Positions 14,455 to 15,738 of a DNA stretch of 15,738 bases are shown here, piece by piece. A program made the translations under genes and the position numbers. Under the pieces are notes generated by a model. That model searched no databases. It saw only the letters and a program-made list of their open reading frames with translations, and was not told the DNA's origin. Each line of letters opens with the position of its first letter. Position 1 is the first letter of the stretch. Location of the stretch: the NCBI GenBank assembly GCA_945902255.1, contig CAMDMO010000026.1:1-15738 (forward strand). Direction: 5' to 3'. This DNA comes from Rickettsia typhi (GTDB lineage Bacteria; Pseudomonadota; Alphaproteobacteria; Rickettsiales; UBA1997).

Positions 14455-15222
14455 CTAGCTCTTAATTCTGTAACCTTTTTTAATCATAAAATAAATTACA
14501 AATCCAAGAATAAAATTAATTGTTAATATATAGATCATTCCAGTCAATAAATTTCCATCGCTATGTCCAGTGAAGCCATATCTAAAGCCATCTATCATAT
14601 AAAAGAATGGATTAAAATGTGAAACTGTGCGCCAAAATTCTGGCAAAGAATTGGTGGAATAAAAAGTTCCAGATAAAAAAGTTAAAGGTGTAATTACATA
14701 ACTAGTCATAGCTGACATATGATCAAAAGTTTCAGAAACCACTCCACATAAAACTCCAAGCAAACCTAGAAACATACAAGCAAAAACTAGATAAAAAATA
14801 ATGTGAGCCACACTATAAAATGGCAGAGTAACAAAAAATGAAATTGATAAAAAAGATACAACGCCAACCGCAATGCCGCGCAAAACCGCGCCAACAGTGA
14901 AGGCAAACAATAATTCAAATGCGTCAAGTGGTGGAATTAAGTAATCCACAATATGCCCCATCACCTTACCCATCACAAAAGAAGATGAACTATTGGCAAA
15001 AGCATTTTGCATTGATGCCATCATAATCAATCCCGCAGACATGAAGACTGCAAAAGGAACTTCATTAATAGTTGCAATATGATTTCCAACCGAAAGCGAA
15101 AAAACCGCCAAAAATAAAATAATATTTATTACAGGAGAAAATATTGTTTGATGATAAACTTTTAAAAAACGCAAAACTTCTTTTTTAAGAAGAGTAAAGG
15201 CGCCAAACCAATTTATTGACAT
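14455..15222 (-). CDS. ABC-2 type transporter permease (YadH-like)
   Basis: This encodes a 255-residue inner-membrane permease of the ABC-2 family, about the size of E. coli YadH. About six hydrophobic segments are visible, beginning with FSPVINIILFLAVFSLSVG (about 28-46). The amphipathic N-terminus FTLLKKEVLRFLKVYHQTI is typical, as is the conserved stretch LTFLSGTFYSTNSLPEFW followed by HFNPFFYMIDGFRYG before the last membrane segment. Such permeases form exporters with a separate ATPase; none is in the window, so the partner must be encoded elsewhere or beyond the repeat-filled upstream region. The cargo is unknown; relatives handle lipids, polysaccharides or drugs. The start is the ATG at 15222; a shorter form is not supported. 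It leads a probable operon with dprA and ilvD. Confidence 0.88.
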   Translation of the reverse strand: MSINWFGAFTLLKKEVLRFLKVYHQTIFSPVINIILFLAVFSLSVGNHIATINEVPFAVFMSAGLIMMASMQNAFANSSSSFVMGKVMGHIVDYLIPPLDAFELLFAFTVGAVLRGIAVGVVSFLSISFFVTLPFYSVAHIIFYLVFACMFLGLLGVLCGVVSETFDHMSAMTSYVITPLTFLSGTFYSTNSLPEFWRTVSHFNPFFYMIDGFRYGFTGHSDGNLLTGMIYILTINFILGFVIYFMIKKGYRIKS

Positions 15223-15321
15223 GCTATTGAAATATTTTTATTGTTGTGTTTTGGTATATAACCTCTGGTGCTGCTAATAACTAGGAAATCAAGTTATTAC
15301 TAGTCTTAAGTTATCACCCCA

Positions 15322-15415
15322 GCTTTAAGTCGTTATCTTAGCTTTAAGTCGTTATCTTAGCTTTAAGTCTTTATCTTGGCTTTAAGTCGTTATCTTGGCT
15401 TTAAGTTGTCACCCC
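15322..15415 (+). repeat. 19-bp tandem repeat array, left arm
   Basis: Four full units of GCTTTAAGTCGTTATCTTA begin at 15322, 15341, 15360 and 15379; the first two are identical and the others differ at one or two positions. A fifth unit (15398) changes into TTAAGTTGTCACCCC, the same sequence that starts the central palindrome. A degenerate unit ending in TTATCACCCC precedes the array (about 15303-15320). Confidence 0.92.
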
Positions 15416-15428
15416 GTATTTCCTTAAG

Positions 15429-15528
15429 TTGTCACCCCGTAGAATGACGGGGTCCATCTAGTCAAGAATTCTTAATTTTAAAATTGAAATCTTGATGAAA
15501 TAGACCCCGTCATTCGACGGGGTGACAA
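15429..15528. repeat. Central GC-rich palindrome
   Basis: The 26-nt arms at 15429-15454 and 15503-15528 pair with one mismatch. Each arm is itself a small hairpin (ACCCCGT, 6-nt loop, ACGGGGT). The 48-nt middle is AT-rich and contains the perfect palindrome AATTTTAAAATT. The CACCCCGT/ACGGGGTG type resembles intergenic repeats common in Rickettsiales. Confidence 0.9.
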
Positions 15529-15621
15529 TTTAAAGCTTGAGTAACAACTTGAAGCTAGAGTAACAATTTAAAGCTTGAGTAACAACTTGAAGCTAGAGTA
15601 ATAACTTGAAGCTAGATTAAT
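15527..15621 (-). repeat. 19-bp tandem repeat array, right (inverted) arm
   Basis: Five units start at 15527, 15546, 15565, 15584 and 15603. Two variants alternate, AATTTAAAGCTTGAGTAAC and AACTTGAAGCTAGAGTAAC, in the order A-B-A-B-B, so a 38-bp dimer was probably duplicated. The reverse complement of variant B matches the left-array unit at 14 of 19 positions in the same phase, showing that the two arrays are inverted relatives. Confidence 0.9.
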
Positions 15622-15678
15622 AACCAGCGCCAGAAGCCATAATTTAATCAAGCGTTAAGCAAACTAATCATTTAATAA

Positions 15679-15738
15679 ATGAATAATTTAAACAACATCT
15701 TATCCAATTTCAATTCGCAAATTGCAAATATTCAAAAT
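15679..15738 (+). CDS. N-terminus of an unidentified protein (possibly PheS)
   Basis: From the ATG at 15679 a rightward frame stays open to the window edge (20 codons): MNNLNNILSNFNSQIANIQN. This resembles the helical N-terminus of phenylalanyl-tRNA synthetase alpha subunits (PheS), which often begin with a short Met-x-x-(I/L)xxIL segment before a coiled coil, but 20 residues cannot prove it. No Shine-Dalgarno is visible. If real, it is transcribed away from the permease, with the composite repeat upstream. Confidence 0.4.
   Translation, partial: MNNLNNILSNFNSQIANIQN

Larger units (their letters stand above)
15262..15637. repeat. Composite inverted repeat (array - palindrome - inverted array)
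   Basis: The 456-nt gap between the leftward permease and the rightward gene at the window end is almost filled by one symmetrical structure. The outer edges are themselves inverted: CTCTGGTGCTGCTAATAA near 15264-15281 resembles the complement of TTAATAACCAGCGCCAGAAG near 15618-15637. Inside lie a 19-bp tandem array, a GC-rich central palindrome, and an inverted array of the same repeat family. There is no convincing coding region. It could form a large cruciform, or a long RNA hairpin if transcribed. I know of no named element with this build. Confidence 0.75.

Noticed and set aside
15251..15262. TGGTATATA as a promoter toward the rightward gene at the window end
   Set aside because: It resembles an extended -10, but transcription would have to cross the whole composite repeat and no -35 is seen; too weak to annotate.
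15322..15621. Regular short repeats that could suggest a CRISPR array
   Set aside because: Units are directly contiguous 19-mers with no unique spacers, and the second half is inverted. No cas gene is near.

Overview
The window is AT-rich and looks like the chromosome of a Rickettsiales-like (or other host-associated) alphaproteobacterium. This rests on a large ankyrin-repeat protein, decayed toxin-antitoxin modules, dense small palindromic repeats between genes (including GTCATCC/GGATGAC and CACCCCGT/ACGGGGTG hairpins), and a scattered rather than operonic arrangement of housekeeping genes. The taxon is an inference; no rRNA or other marker is present. A dihydroxy-acid dehydratase gene (ilvD) is unusual for the most reduced Rickettsiales and suggests a less reduced lineage.

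Left part (1-3602): the 3' end of a DUF167/YggU-family gene runs rightward and overlaps, tail to tail, the end of xthA (exonuclease III). Reading leftward, murC, a GNAT acetyltransferase and xthA form a probable operon; murC and the acetyltransferase are one base apart. nth (endonuclease III) is divergent from murC. xthA and nth are both base-excision-repair enzymes, and recJ and dprA further right add recombination functions, so DNA maintenance is a recurring theme.

Middle (3729-9641): a single very large rightward gene encodes a 1341-residue protein with ankyrin repeats near its C-terminus. Two modules there share a 200-bp stretch differing at about nine positions, 555 bp apart. A strong hairpin separates this gene from the convergent recJ. 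Just upstream of recJ lies a 162-bp MITE-like element with 34-bp terminal inverted repeats. It has outward-facing extended -10 boxes at both ends, one pointing at recJ.

Accessory strip (9875-11487): two toxin-antitoxin modules lie side by side on the minus strand. Both antitoxins are intact. Both toxins are broken: the HigB/RelE-type toxin by two single-base frameshifts, the RelE/ParE-type toxin by one in-frame TAA. A long imperfect hairpin, short direct repeats and possible fragments resembling the ilvD 3' end and the recJ 5' end lie between them.

Right part (11554-15738): an ABC-2 type permease, dprA and ilvD read leftward with short gaps (27 and 3 nt), so they are probably co-transcribed. 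Upstream of the permease is a composite inverted repeat of about 375 bp: a 19-bp tandem array, a GC-rich central palindrome, then an array of the same repeat family in inverted orientation. At the right edge a rightward coding region begins that may be the N-terminus of pheS, but only 20 codons are visible.

No tRNA, rRNA, CRISPR array or intact transposase was recognised. The most novel material is the composite repeat, the MITE with outward promoters, the pair of disarmed toxin-antitoxin modules, and the large ankyrin protein whose first ~650 residues I cannot assign.
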